The translations under genes and the position numbers were made by a program. From assembly GCA_041399085.1 (NCBI GenBank), contig JAWKTM010000006.1, positions 198,884 through 262,883 on the forward strand: a stretch of 64,000 nucleotides of DNA, read 5' to 3'. The stretch is from JAWKTM01 sp041399085 (GTDB taxonomy: Bacteria > Planctomycetota > Planctomycetia > Pirellulales > Pirellulaceae). Shown one piece after another: positions 45,579 to 55,024 of this stretch. A model generated the notes under the pieces. It saw only the letters and a program-made list of their open reading frames with translations, ran no database searches and was not told where the DNA came from. Position 1 is the stretch's first letter, and each line of letters begins with the position of its first letter.

Positions 45579-46079
45579 GATCGACGTCCCTGTGTAGCCG
45601 AAGGAGAGAGGGAGCTTCCGAGCCTGTGACTCGGCATCTTGGAAATCGGAAGTCACGAGTCGGAATTCTGATTCAACCGCGCCAAACCGGTTCGGATTGA
45701 TTCCAGGAAGACCGACGCATTAGCAACGTTCGTACCGGCCGGGGCGAACTGTCATGAATGCGTCGAAAGCCGCGATTCATCGCGAGATTGTGGGCGATCC
45801 GTGCCAACCGGTTCAACGGCAATTCCCGCATAAAGTGCAAATACGCCCACCGGCATGGCGGTTACGCACACCCAAAAGCCGCACAATCGGTCCCTCTCCG
45901 ATGAATCCAACTCCGTTCTGCTTGACGTTGCCCCCACGCAACGTAGGGTTCTGTGCTTGGAACTACGCGAACGTGGAGACAATGCATCTGGGGCAACCGG
46001 ATACTGGCAAGCGACCTTCAACGGCCTGCCAGGGACACCCAAACCGCGAACTTGTCGATTGAGGAGACGGACCACCGTC
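45579..46079. promoter_or_regulatory. Divergent intergenic region between the hydrogenase operon and the AAA+ gene
   Basis: A 501-bp gap flanked by genes transcribed away from each other. Longer frames here do not look coding. I see two copies of the palindrome AACCGGTT (45685-45692 and 45806-45813), 121 bases apart, which could be protein-binding sites, but the motif is short and may be chance. No clear FNR-type TTGATN4ATCAA was found. Confidence 0.4.
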
Positions 46080-47885
46080 ATGAGCAAGCGATCCCTTCCC
46101 GATGTTCGATCGTTTCTGTTTCCCGGTCGAGACAATGGCAATGGAGGCGACCGCCGTCCGACGGTGGAACCGAATCGTCGCGGGGATAAGTCAACCGCCG
46201 ATCCCCGCGCCGAGCAAGGAAACGCACCTGCCTCGCGCGGACCGAATACGGCCGGAAATGGCTCGGCCGGAGCTAACGTCCCCGAGGCGTCGAACTCTCC
46301 CGCCTCGACCAGCACCAACGCAGCTCAACCAAACGAAGAGAAATTGAATCAGTTGCTGGCCCGAATCAACAGCCTGTCCAGCAATCCGGCCAAAGGTGAA
46401 GCGCCGGCAGGAATCATGGCGAGCGGCTCGTCGGCAGTTTCGCCGTCAGCAACTCCAACGGGCAATCGACAAGCGATCAACGCGGCCCAGACTCAGCAAC
46501 CGTCCGGCAACGCGCAGGCTCTGTCGGAGCCGGCCAAGCCCTCGGCGACCGGCGGAGTTCACTCATCCTCGAATCCAGCAACCTCGGCCGCTGCCATTCC
46601 AACCGCCGAAGAATGGGCGGAGACGACATTCGTGCCCCGCGAACCGCAGTCGTTTGCCGAAGCCGGATTGACGGAAAGCGCTGTCGAGGAACTGCTAGTC
46701 AAATTCCTCATGGCCCGTGGCGACGCCTCGGGGCGCGACGCGGCAATGCAAGTCAAGCTGCCGTTCGCCTTGATCAACGATTTGCTGCAGCGCATGAAGC
46801 GGGAACAGTTGGTCTATTTCCGCGGCGCCAGCGAGATGAACGACTATGTCTATCAATTGACGGAGTTCGGCCGCGAACGAGCCAAACGGTTGATCGACCA
46901 CTGTACCTATTTCGGCGCGGCGCCGGTTCCGCTGAACCAATACATCGCCAGCGTCAAAGCTCAGACGATTCAGAACCAACATCCGACGCGCGAGGATCTG
47001 GAGTTTGCATTCTCCGATCTGCTAATCAATACGCACATGTTCGATCGCTTGGGACCGGCGATCAACTCGGGACGCGGCTTGTTCCTCTACGGATTTCCTG
47101 GCAATGGCAAGACCAGCATTGCCGAACGTGTGACCGCGGCCTTCGGCAAGTACATCTGGATTCCGCGTGCGATCTCGCTGGACGGCCATGTGATGCGGTT
47201 GTTCGACCCGATGAATCACGTCGAAGCGCCGTTGGAAAGCGGCGGCGGTCTGATCGATCAATACAAGGTCGACAAGCGTTGGATTCGCGTGAATCGGCCG
47301 ACGATCGTGGCTGGCGGTGAATTGACGATGGAGAACCTGGAAGTCACCTACAACGCCGTCACGGGAATTAGCGAAGCGCCGCTGCAACTCAAAAGCAATT
47401 GTGGCACGCTCGTGATCGACGACTTTGGCCGCCAACGGATGCGAACCGACGAGTTGCTAAACCGCTGGATCGTGCCGTTGGAAAAGCGTTACGACTTTTT
47501 GAACATGAGCAACGGCAAGAAGATTCAAGTGCCGTTCGATCAGTTGATTGTCTTCTCGACCAATTTGGAACCGAAGGATTTGGTCGACGACGCGTTTCTT
47601 CGCCGCATTCCCTACAAGATTGAAGTGCCAAACCCGACGGAACCGGAGTTCCGCGAGCTGTTCAAGATTATGTGTACCGTGCTGTCGATCGCTCACGACG
47701 AGCAGGCGATCACCTACTTGATCGAGACACATTACAAGCCCGTGGAGCGGCCGTTTCGTTGTTGCCAACCACGCGACCTATTGTTGCAAGTCCGCAACTT
47801 CTGCAAGTACAAGAAGCTGAAGGTCGAATTGAAGCCCGAGTATTTCGACTACGCTGTCGAAAACTACTTCGCCGTCATGGGTTGA
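46080..47885 (+). CDS. AAA+ ATPase with long disordered N-terminus and winged-helix-like middle
   Basis: A 601-residue protein. Residues 1-~180 are low-complexity (Pro, Ser, Ala, Asn, Gly-rich). Residues ~195-280 look like a helical/winged domain (ESAVEELLVKFLMARGDASGRD...INDLLQRMKREQLV). The AAA+ module then follows, with Walker A GFPGNGKTS near 338, Walker B LVIDDFGRQ near 443, a FSTNL sensor near 481 and FLRRIPYKIE after it. The ATG at 46080 has GAGGAG upstream (13 bases); the frame is open to 45855. The protein is cytoplasmic with no membrane segment. It resembles bacterial AAA+ proteins of unknown function; I cannot assign a partner. Confidence 0.85.
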   Translation: MSKRSLPDVRSFLFPGRDNGNGGDRRPTVEPNRRGDKSTADPRAEQGNAPASRGPNTAGNGSAGANVPEASNSPASTSTNAAQPNEEKLNQLLARINSLSSNPAKGEAPAGIMASGSSAVSPSATPTGNRQAINAAQTQQPSGNAQALSEPAKPSATGGVHSSSNPATSAAAIPTAEEWAETTFVPREPQSFAEAGLTESAVEELLVKFLMARGDASGRDAAMQVKLPFALINDLLQRMKREQLVYFRGASEMNDYVYQLTEFGRERAKRLIDHCTYFGAAPVPLNQYIASVKAQTIQNQHPTREDLEFAFSDLLINTHMFDRLGPAINSGRGLFLYGFPGNGKTSIAERVTAAFGKYIWIPRAISLDGHVMRLFDPMNHVEAPLESGGGLIDQYKVDKRWIRVNRPTIVAGGELTMENLEVTYNAVTGISEAPLQLKSNCGTLVIDDFGRQRMRTDELLNRWIVPLEKRYDFLNMSNGKKIQVPFDQLIVFSTNLEPKDLVDDAFLRRIPYKIEVPNPTEPEFRELFKIMCTVLSIAHDEQAITYLIETHYKPVERPFRCCQPRDLLLQVRNFCKYKKLKVELKPEYFDYAVENYFAVMG

Positions 47886-48190
47886 TCCCAAGTGAATGCC
47901 AGCCCCATTGGAAGTTAAACTTCCGCTGGTATTCGCGTTCGTCGTTCAACCGCGTGGGCATCGCCCCGCACGCTTATTGGACGAGGCCTCCGTCGACGCT
48001 CCCAAGCCCGACGCTTCCGAACCAATTATGTTCATGCGATTAGGCGATCGGCAGCGAAATTCGTACCTACCGATGCTGGCAGCATCGGCCACGTGGTGGA
48101 CGCTGCCAGCGTCCCAATGGGTACATTCTCATCTGCCGCTCGCCTTCGGGGGCGCTACGAGCCGAGACGCCGCATTCCACAATCGAAGCA
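47886..48190. other. Intergenic region between convergent AAA+ and folD genes, with a small palindromic pair
   Basis: A 305-bp gap. Two short imperfect palindromes, GATGCTGGCAGCATC (48072-48086) and GACGCTGCCAGCGTC (48099-48113), lie 12 bases apart and can also pair with each other with two G-U pairs. A 128-codon plus-strand frame covers the area but shows no family or SD, so I do not call it a gene. The hairpins may help end transcription from both sides. Confidence 0.5.
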
Positions 48191-49072
48191 CTAGCGAGTG
48201 CATTGCGTGCGGGCGGCGGCCAATGTGTTGTATAGCAACATCGTCACCGTCAAAGGACCGACGCCGCCTGGCACGGGTGTGATCGCGCCGGCAACTTCCC
48301 GCGCACTCGCGAAGTCGACGTCGCCGCACAAGCCGTCGTCGGTGCGGTTGATTCCCACGTCGATAACCGCCGCGCCGGGCCGAATCATTTCGCCGGTGAT
48401 AAAACGCGGTTTGCCGATCGCCGCGATCAGAACTTCCGCCTGCCGGGTCCAAGCTGCTAAATCGGGCGTGCGGCTGTGGCAAACCGTGACCGTGGCGTTC
48501 GCCGCCTCGGGGCCACAAGTGGAATCGCGCTGAGCCAACATCATCGCCAGCGGCTTGCCCACGATATCGCTGCGTCCGACAACGACCACATGTTTGCCGG
48601 CCACTTCGATTCCGCCGCGATGCAGGATTTGCACGACTCCGTGCGGAGTACATGGCAGATACCGTGGTCGTCCCTGCGAGACCAAGCCCACATTCTCGGG
48701 ATGAAACGCGTCGACGTCCTTCAACGGATGCACGGCGTCCAGCACTCGCGACTCGCGAATGTGTTTCGGCAGCGGCAATTGGATCAAGATTCCGTGGACC
48801 GCGTCGTCCTTGTTCAGCCGATGGATCAGGGCCAACAGTTCGTCTTCGCTGGTCTCCGCCGGCAGCCGATGCAACTGGCTTTCCATGCCGACTTGCTCGC
48901 ACCCGCGGCGCTTGCTGCGAACATAAACGTCGCTGGCCGGATCTTCGCCGACCAAGACAGCCGCCAAGCACGGCACAACGCCGTTGTTTTGAATGAACTC
49001 CGCCACTTCCTCCGTCAGCTCCAAGCGAATATCGGCGGCGATTTGCTTTCCATCAAGAATGGTTGCGGTCAA
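48191..49072 (-). CDS. folD: Bifunctional methylene-THF dehydrogenase/methenyl-THF cyclohydrolase FolD
   Basis: A 293-residue enzyme that interconverts 5,10-methylene-THF and 10-formyl-THF in one-carbon metabolism. Family motifs are clear: AAVLVGEDPASDVYVRSKRR near residues 37-56 (with the catalytic Lys), GILIQLPLPKH near 95, PCTPHGVV, VVVGRSDIVGKPLAMML near 163, and ITPVPGGVGPLTVTMLL near 265. The length is normal. It lies 44 bases after the bifunctional-nuclease-domain gene on the same strand, so co-transcription is likely. Confidence 0.95.
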   Translation of the reverse strand: MTATILDGKQIAADIRLELTEEVAEFIQNNGVVPCLAAVLVGEDPASDVYVRSKRRGCEQVGMESQLHRLPAETSEDELLALIHRLNKDDAVHGILIQLPLPKHIRESRVLDAVHPLKDVDAFHPENVGLVSQGRPRYLPCTPHGVVQILHRGGIEVAGKHVVVVGRSDIVGKPLAMMLAQRDSTCGPEAANATVTVCHSRTPDLAAWTRQAEVLIAAIGKPRFITGEMIRPGAAVIDVGINRTDDGLCGDVDFASAREVAGAITPVPGGVGPLTVTMLLYNTLAAARTQCTR

Positions 49073-49116
49073 CGTGGAACCTTCCCTTCATGGGATTGGG
49101 GGCGGGATGCGACGGA

Positions 49117-49533
49117 CTAGCCGCCACCGGAGAGCACTTCCTCAAGCACATCTTCGGCGACATAAATCGGCAGATGCGGATCGCAGGTCACGGCGACGGC
49201 TATCGCGTCGGAAGGACGCGAATCAATTTCGACAATCTCGCCGTCCTTCTTCACACGCAGTTTGGCGAAGTAGGTATGCTCGCGCAAATCGCTGATGATG
49301 ACACTGTCCAACTCGGCGCCCAGCTCCTCGACCACGCTGACCAACAGATCGTGAGTTAGCGGTCGCGGCGGCGGTTGCAGCTTTTTTCGCACGCGGCGGT
49401 CGATGCTGGTCGCTTCGAAGATGCCGATCAAAATCGGAAATTGGCGATCGCCGTCGACTTCCTTCAGGTAGATAACTTGCTGTTCATTGATCTCGCTGAT
49501 GATGATCCGGGACAATTGCATTTGGACCGGCAT
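49117..49533 (-). CDS. Bifunctional nuclease (BFN, DUF151) domain protein
   Basis: A 138-residue single-domain protein. It starts MPVQMQLSRIIISEINEQQVIYLKE and contains FPILIGIFEATSIDRR, THDLLVSVVEELGAELDSVII and RPSDAIAVAV, which match the BFN fold also found in plant and thermophile nucleases. An AAAGGA lies 7 bases before the start. The role in this organism is unknown; the family has been linked to DNase/RNase activity in plants. It is upstream of folD in the same direction. Confidence 0.88.
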   Translation of the reverse strand: MPVQMQLSRIIISEINEQQVIYLKEVDGDRQFPILIGIFEATSIDRRVRKKLQPPPRPLTHDLLVSVVEELGAELDSVIISDLREHTYFAKLRVKKDGEIVEIDSRPSDAIAVAVTCDPHLPIYVAEDVLEEVLSGGG

Positions 49534-49641
49534 ATCGCGTCCTTTGATTGACTTGTTGAGACGAGGGCCGCTCGTGGCGAGCGACTGACTCGATTATAGC
49601 GCTGCCGCAAACGAATTCGCCAGCGGCGGGGGCAACGTCGC

Positions 49642-50193
49642 TCAATCAAAGAATCCGGCCGCGGCAACCGAGAAATCGCCAAAGAACCGCGACAGGGAAA
49701 ACTCGTCATCCTCCCCTAAGCAATCCACTGCGCTGTCCGCGTGGAAAACGTGGATCGTCCGCTCGCGCGGGTTCAACACGCACACGACTTCGACGCCGGC
49801 CTTCAGATACTCGCCCGTTTTCTCCAGCAAATCGCCCCAGCGGTCGTGTTGCGACAGCACCTCGAACACGACTTCCGGCACGACCGACAAGTAGCCCTCA
49901 GGCATCGGCCCACGCGGCACTCGCGCAAAGCTGTAGAAGGAAACGTCCGGCCCCCGCACCGTGTCGGGATCTCGCGACGTAATGAGTCCACTGTCGTTGG
50001 AAATAATCCGACCCCGGCCAGCTTCGCGAAGCGACCTCCGCAACAGTTCGACAATCGTGGCACAGACTTCGCCATGACGGGGCGTCGGCACGTTCATCTC
50101 GACGATTCTCCCTCGCACCAATTCGCGCGGCACGCCATCGTCCGGCAACCCGGCGAACTCCTCCAGCGTCAGCGGCGTTTCGACCGTCGCCAT
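49642..50193 (-). CDS. Uma2 family (DUF820) restriction-endonuclease-like protein
   Basis: A 183-residue protein of the Uma2 family, a PD-(D/E)XK fold widespread in cyanobacteria and planctomycetes with unclear role. Visible landmarks are LTLEEFAGLPDDG near 8-20, RELVRGRIVEM, GPDVSFYSFARVP (the D of PD), EVVFEVLSQHDRWGDLLEK (the E) and GEYLKAGVEVVCVLNP. The catalytic residues appear intact. It is separated from the PQQ gene by 3 bases, so the two are co-transcribed; the functional link is unknown. Confidence 0.88.
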   Translation of the reverse strand: MATVETPLTLEEFAGLPDDGVPRELVRGRIVEMNVPTPRHGEVCATIVELLRRSLREAGRGRIISNDSGLITSRDPDTVRGPDVSFYSFARVPRGPMPEGYLSVVPEVVFEVLSQHDRWGDLLEKTGEYLKAGVEVVCVLNPRERTIHVFHADSAVDCLGEDDEFSLSRFFGDFSVAAAGFFD

Positions 50194-50196
50194 CGT

Positions 50197-51330
50197 TTAC
50201 TTGCCCTTCGCTCCAAAGCAATAGACAACACCATCGTCACTGGCGATCACTAACCGCCCGTCAGCCACCGCTGGCGAGCCAACAAACCCGCCACGCACTT
50301 CGTACTGCCAACGCTCGCGACCGTCTTTCAGATCCAAGGCATACAACCGGCCATCCGTCGCGCCGACGAACACGCGGTCGCCGACAATCACCGGCGACGA
50401 ATCAATTCGCTGTTTCGTCGCGAATGACCATTGGACGTCGCCCGTCGCCGGATCGAATGCCATTACACGACGATTGCGTCCGCCGACGATCACATGTTGA
50501 TCATTTGCGGCCGCCGAGCTGCGATACGAACTGCTGCTGCCTTGTTCTTCATGCGTCCAGTCGGTTGCGGCCTTACGCCAATTCACGCCGAAGAACGCCG
50601 CTCCTTCGGTACCGAAAAACGTCCGATCCCCGACCACGGCCGGCGTCACTCCGGTCGGAGCGTGGATGTCGACCTCGCCAGTCGGTTCGCCTTTGTCCAA
50701 GTCGATGATGTGCAATTTGCCATCGCAACCGGCCACGAATCCCCGGTTCTCGACCACGGTTGGCGTACAACGAATCTGGTCGGCGATCGAGTGTTTCCAG
50801 ATCAGTTTGCCGTCCGCCGAGTTCAAGTAGTACAGCGTCGCGTCCTGCGATCCGACCAGCACATTGCCCTTGTAGAAATTCGCGCTCGAGTCGATTTCGG
50901 CCATCGTCTCGAAAGACCAAAGCTGCTTGCCGGTCTTCGCATCGAAGCAACGAAACAATCCGTCGAAGTCACCGACGAACAACTTGCCATCACGATAGGC
51001 CGGCGCGGCGATGAAGCCGCTGTCGGTTTCCGTCTTCCAAAGCTGCTTGCCGTCCGCCAATTTCAACGCGTACAACTCGCCGTCCAAATCGCCGATATAG
51101 ACCACGCCATCGACGATAATCGGCGTGGCTTCAAACGCGCCTTTCTCGACTTTAAATGTCCACGCCACGTCCAACTCGGCCGGAAGCGTGCCACTGGCCA
51201 CGCCGCTGCTGCGAGCGTCGCCGCGATACAGCGGCCAATCGTCGGCCGACAGCCGACCGGCCAACGCTGCCGTCAGAACACACAGCGTCAGGACACTCGT
51301 CGAGCAAAACATTCGCATCGTCATATCCAC
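50197..51330 (-). CDS. Exported PQQ-like beta-propeller protein
   Basis: A 377-residue secreted protein with a signal peptide (residues ~1-29, SVLTLCVLTAALAGRLSA). Seven to eight blades follow, with repeating GxVYIGDLDGELYALKLADGKQLW-type units (for example FVGATDGRLYALDLKDGRERW). The PQQ-binding residues of true dehydrogenases are not visible, so a scaffold or binding role is more likely. It precedes the Uma2 gene by 3 bases and is the first gene of that pair. Confidence 0.88.
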   Translation of the reverse strand: MDMTMRMFCSTSVLTLCVLTAALAGRLSADDWPLYRGDARSSGVASGTLPAELDVAWTFKVEKGAFEATPIIVDGVVYIGDLDGELYALKLADGKQLWKTETDSGFIAAPAYRDGKLFVGDFDGLFRCFDAKTGKQLWSFETMAEIDSSANFYKGNVLVGSQDATLYYLNSADGKLIWKHSIADQIRCTPTVVENRGFVAGCDGKLHIIDLDKGEPTGEVDIHAPTGVTPAVVGDRTFFGTEGAAFFGVNWRKAATDWTHEEQGSSSSYRSSAAANDQHVIVGGRNRRVMAFDPATGDVQWSFATKQRIDSSPVIVGDRVFVGATDGRLYALDLKDGRERWQYEVRGGFVGSPAVADGRLVIASDDGVVYCFGAKGK

Positions 51331-51425
51331 CTCGATGGGATTGTTGTTATAGGCCGCGAGAGCGCCAAACTATGGCGACGCTCGTCATCGCATCGGCCCA
51401 TTCTATTCGGCAAATCCAGGTCGGA

Positions 51426-52577
51426 TCAAAAGGCCCGCTCATAGATCGACAACAATTCGGCCGGCCCCACCTCGCGCGGATTGAACGTGCCGGTCCATTG
51501 CGTGGCGGCTTCGTCGGCCATTTGAGGCAGCTTCTCGCGCTGAACTCCGCATGCTTCCAGTCGTGTCGGCAGCCCGGCTCGCTCGACCAGCGCCGCCACG
51601 AATTGTGCGAGCCCCTCGACACCTTCGCGCGGATCGGGATAGCCGCGTTCATGGGCCGACACGTCCAGCAACTCTTGATACCAATGCGAAAACTCTTCGC
51701 CATTGAATCGCACCACGTGCGGCAACATAACGCCGATCGCCTGACCGTGCGGAATGCCATAGTTGGCGGTTAGCGGATTGGCCAAGGCATGCGTGGCGCC
51801 CAACATCGAATTTTCAATCGCGAGGCCGGCAAAACTGGAACCGAGCAGCATGCCGCCGCGGGCTTCCAAACTTTGTGGTTCATCCATCACGCGTCGGAAA
51901 TTTCCGGCCAACAACAGCCACGCCTCGCGGCTGAAAGCCAACGAAATCGGATTGCGGCGTTTGGTGACGAAGGTTTCCAAGGCATGAGCCAGCGCGTCGA
52001 TCCCGGTAAGCGCCGTCACGCGCGGCGGCTGAGTTACCGTCAATTCGGGGTCGAGCAGCGCGACTCGGCACGAAGCCTTCTTATCGCCGCAAGCCATTTT
52101 GGCTTTCGTCTTCGAATCAGAAATCAAAGCGAACGACTGCGTCTCGCTGCCGGTCCCCGCGGTCGTCGGAACCGCAATCATCGGCAACATTGGTTTGAGC
52201 GCCTTGCCCACGCCCCAATAGTCGCGCATCTCGCCGCCATTGGAATACAGAAAATTGATCCCCTTGGCGCAGTCCATCGCACTGCCGCCGCCCAAGCCAA
52301 CCAGCAGTTCGGGATCGTATCGACGAGCCAAACGCAGGCCCGCCGCCACCTCGTCCGTCGACGGATTCTCGTGCACATCGCCAAACAGATGCGTTTCAAT
52401 GCCGGCTCGTTGCAGCGCCTCGATACCTCGCTGGGCGTGGCCGGCCGAGATCACGCCCGGGTCGCTGACAACCAAAGCTCGGCGAGCGCCCAATTCGCCG
52501 GCCAACTCGCCCAGCGTATCAAGCTTGCCCGGTCCAAACACGATCCGAGTGCGCGGCTGAAAATCAAAAGGCGTCAT
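51426..52577 (-). CDS. Iron-containing alcohol dehydrogenase
   Basis: A 383-residue NAD(P)-dependent Fe-ADH (group III). The NAD-binding GGGSAMDCAKG lies near 95, the iron-ligand region includes GIDALAHALETF near 190 (D, H), and ATHALANPLTANYGIPHGQAI near 255-275 supplies the further His ligands. The frame is open to 52610; ATG at 52577 gives MTPFDFQPRTRIVFGPG, the family N-terminus. No SD is obvious. The substrate (alcohol, aldehyde, diol) cannot be told. Confidence 0.92.
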   Translation of the reverse strand: MTPFDFQPRTRIVFGPGKLDTLGELAGELGARRALVVSDPGVISAGHAQRGIEALQRAGIETHLFGDVHENPSTDEVAAGLRLARRYDPELLVGLGGGSAMDCAKGINFLYSNGGEMRDYWGVGKALKPMLPMIAVPTTAGTGSETQSFALISDSKTKAKMACGDKKASCRVALLDPELTVTQPPRVTALTGIDALAHALETFVTKRRNPISLAFSREAWLLLAGNFRRVMDEPQSLEARGGMLLGSSFAGLAIENSMLGATHALANPLTANYGIPHGQAIGVMLPHVVRFNGEEFSHWYQELLDVSAHERGYPDPREGVEGLAQFVAALVERAGLPTRLEACGVQREKLPQMADEAATQWTGTFNPREVGPAELLSIYERAF

Positions 52578-52813
52578 GCAGAGCGAGCGTCTCAAAGGCG
52601 GGGAACGCAACGTCAGCTACGGCGGGCAGGGCAAACAGTAGCGACACGGCAGGCGATGCCCAGTGTAGTTGAAAGGCCCCGTCGCATGAAGTCGAACGGG
52701 CCAGCGTCCAGGGGCAGCGTCCCGTCTCGGCGGGAGCTCGCCGATAAACGGCCCGTTCTTCCCTAGCAGCGGAACTCATGGCTTGGCTTGCTGGACTTTG
52801 GGTCACACTTGAT

Positions 52814-54376
52814 TCAAATCTGTGCGACCAGCCATTCGCGTACTTCGGCCGCCGTTGGCCGAGCGCTCGGATCAAGTTGCAGCATTCGGAATAGCAGCGG
52901 TTGGTACGAAGCGTCGATCTGCTCCGTGAGGTCACTTGCCAATTGCGGCTGTTGCAGGCGACTAAGCACGCGGATTACCGACGAATCGTCGATGGCTCGG
53001 CGGCCGGTCAGCATCTCGAAGAACACGAGTCCCAACGAAAACACGTCGCTGGCCGATGTCGGAGCAAAGCCGCGAGACTGCTCGGGGGACATGTAAGCTG
53101 GCGTTCCGGAGATGGTTCCTGGCTCTGGCGAGTCCGTCAAATCCGTGGGAGTTCCCGCGCCGGCGCTGAACGATGCTGGCTCTTCCGAGCGTTCCGCGTC
53201 GGCTTGCACATCCATAGTCGCGTCGATGGGCGAAGCGATCGGATGATCCGCACTCGATTCGCCAACGAAGCTCGGCTGCGGCGATTGCGGCTGAAAAACT
53301 CGCGCTGAACTCGGTCGCAGACGCGTGGCGTTCAAGCCGAAGTCGATGATGCTGGGATTGCCGTCCGCGCTGACCAAGATGTTGGCAGGCTTAAGGTCGC
53401 CGTGAACCACGCCCACTCGATGAGCGGCAGCCAAACCATCGGCGATTCGCGTCGCTAGTTCGGCGAAGTTCAACGCGGAGCCACGCTTGGCGATCAAATC
53501 GCGGAGCGGCGGTCCGTCGACGCATTGCATGGCGATGACCGACAGACCATCGTGCTCTTCCACGGCGTAGATCGTACACACATTGGGATGCGTGACTCCG
53601 GCTGCGGCGCGGGCCTCGATCAGCAGCGACTGGCGCGAATGATCCGCCAGACGATGCAATACTTTCAAGGCGACCAAACGTTCCAACCGCAAGTCCGTGG
53701 CCGCGAATACCGTCGCAAACGAGCCTTGCCCTAGCAGACGCTCCACGCGGTAATGACCGACGACGCGACCCGATTGAAGCATCCGCTCGGGATCAATCGT
53801 GCCGTCCGCCGAAGTCCAGTTCGCCGGACAAAGCCCGCCCGTCTGTAAGGCCGTCAGCACGCGATGAACCTCTTCGGCATTGCGGCCCACGCTCAAATTA
53901 TGCACGACGGCATATTGAACGATCCCGCGCGGATCGACGATGAACAGCCCGCGCTGAGGCAACTTTTGCGGCTCGCTCCAAACTCCGAACGCCTTCGCGC
54001 ATGCACCGTCCGAATCCGACGCCAGCGGAAATCGCAACTCGCCCACGCCGCCCGCGTCTGCCGCCGTCGCTAGCCACCGCCGATGGGATTCGATCGAGTC
54101 GATGCTGACCGCCAGCAACTCGCAATTCCGCTCGCGAAACTCGTCGCAACGAGCGCTAAAGGCTGTCAACTCGGTCGGACAAACGAAGGAGAAATCCCGC
54201 GGGTAGAACAGCATCACTAGCCAGCGGCCCGCATAGCAGTCGCGACTCACGCGCCGCGGTTCCAACGCGCCGAACTCGACACACGGCAGATCGAACGTTG
54301 GCAGAGGCAAACCGACTTGAAGCATCGCCACCGTGGCCATTTGTGAGACAACTGTTTCCAAGTCCGACAGACACAT
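52814..54376 (-). CDS. Peroxiredoxin-Ser/Thr protein kinase fusion
   Basis: A 520-residue chain (numbers from a TTG at 54379; start taken as ATG 54376). Residues ~20-190 are a typical-2-Cys-like AhpC/TSA peroxiredoxin with peroxidatic Cys67 (FYPRDFSFVCPTEL) and resolving Cys184 in GLCPANW. Residues ~207-521 are a Hanks-type kinase: glycine loop LGQGSFATV (216-224), Lys239, catalytic loop HGDLKPAN (326-333), DFG at 346-348, TPAYMSPEQ near 426-434. The loop lacks the usual Arg (HGD, not HRD), and about 75 Ser/Pro/Ala/Asp-rich residues are inserted between DFG and SPEQ. No membrane segment is seen. Linking peroxide chemistry to phosphorylation is an inference from the fusion. Confidence 0.9.
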   Translation of the reverse strand: MCLSDLETVVSQMATVAMLQVGLPLPTFDLPCVEFGALEPRRVSRDCYAGRWLVMLFYPRDFSFVCPTELTAFSARCDEFRERNCELLAVSIDSIESHRRWLATAADAGGVGELRFPLASDSDGACAKAFGVWSEPQKLPQRGLFIVDPRGIVQYAVVHNLSVGRNAEEVHRVLTALQTGGLCPANWTSADGTIDPERMLQSGRVVGHYRVERLLGQGSFATVFAATDLRLERLVALKVLHRLADHSRQSLLIEARAAAGVTHPNVCTIYAVEEHDGLSVIAMQCVDGPPLRDLIAKRGSALNFAELATRIADGLAAAHRVGVVHGDLKPANILVSADGNPSIIDFGLNATRLRPSSARVFQPQSPQPSFVGESSADHPIASPIDATMDVQADAERSEEPASFSAGAGTPTDLTDSPEPGTISGTPAYMSPEQSRGFAPTSASDVFSLGLVFFEMLTGRRAIDDSSVIRVLSRLQQPQLASDLTEQIDASYQPLLFRMLQLDPSARPTAAEVREWLVAQI

Positions 54377-54379
54377 CAA

Positions 54380-54772
54380 CTTAGCGTAGGGCCGATTGAT
54401 TGTCAGCCTCAGCGCCAGTGCCAGGATGCCCGTGCCTGCCTCGGCGCCGACTGCTTACTGGCGGTTGCTTTCGTTGTCGAGCCGATAGTCGGTACGGGGT
54501 GGCGCAGTCCGACAAACAAGTTTTCCACCGTGTTTCATGTTCGACATTTCGTGTTCTTGCGGGGAACTTCAAACGTTTCTCGCGAGATTTGCCGAGGGGG
54601 TTGTGATCGCATGGCGGTGCGTTAGGTTGGTTGGATAGATGGCGTCGCCGAGAGACACGATCGGCGTCTGTTTTGGAAACGGGCTCGGCTCGCTGCCAGT
54701 TTGCGGCGTAGGCTGGGACAGAGGCGACCATCTCACCGACTGCTTCGTCCAGATTCAACAAAGGACACAGCA
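54380..54772. promoter_or_regulatory. Divergent intergenic region upstream of two small genes
   Basis: A 393-bp gap between the peroxiredoxin-kinase gene (minus) and a small plus-strand gene. A long minus-strand frame across it (to 55388) has no family-like composition and is not called. No repeat or clear promoter box was identified. It should contain the promoters of both flanking genes. Confidence 0.35.
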
Positions 54773-55024
54773 ATGACCAGCGCCAATCTCTATGCGGACC
54801 AAGCTCACGAGCGTCTGCGCAGTGAACGACGGCGGTATCTGCGATCGCATCCAAATAGCCGTTTCGTGGCGGCCGAGGTATTTTGCGATCTGGCTGTTTC
54901 CGCTCGACAATTGGAACGAATGGACGACCATGCGGCCGGACTGCGCGGATTGTTCGATCCGGCGACTGGCGAGCATTATCTGACGGAAGATGTCGAGCTG
55001 TTCGACCATCAGGCGTTTGCTTAG
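54773..55024 (+). CDS. Small hypothetical protein
   Basis: An 83-residue soluble protein, rich in Arg, Ala, Asp and Glu, starting MTSANLYADQAHERLRSERR. AAGGA is 7 bases upstream of the ATG at 54773, which supports the start (the frame is open to 54701). Two helices are likely at residues ~8-20 and ~35-52, then a short acidic tail (TGEHYLTEDVELFDHQAFA). I do not recognise a family. After its TAG the same frame continues with coding-like sequence to another TAG near 55190. Confidence 0.6.
   Translation: MTSANLYADQAHERLRSERRRYLRSHPNSRFVAAEVFCDLAVSARQLERMDDHAAGLRGLFDPATGEHYLTEDVELFDHQAFA

Noticed and set aside
45579..45760. FNR/CRP-type operator before the hydrogenase operon
   Set aside because: TGTGA and TCAC half-sites occur but the spacing (over 20 bases) is wrong.
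47896..48282. 128-codon plus-strand frame after the AAA+ gene
   Set aside because: No SD, no family, runs into folD antisense and through the palindromes.
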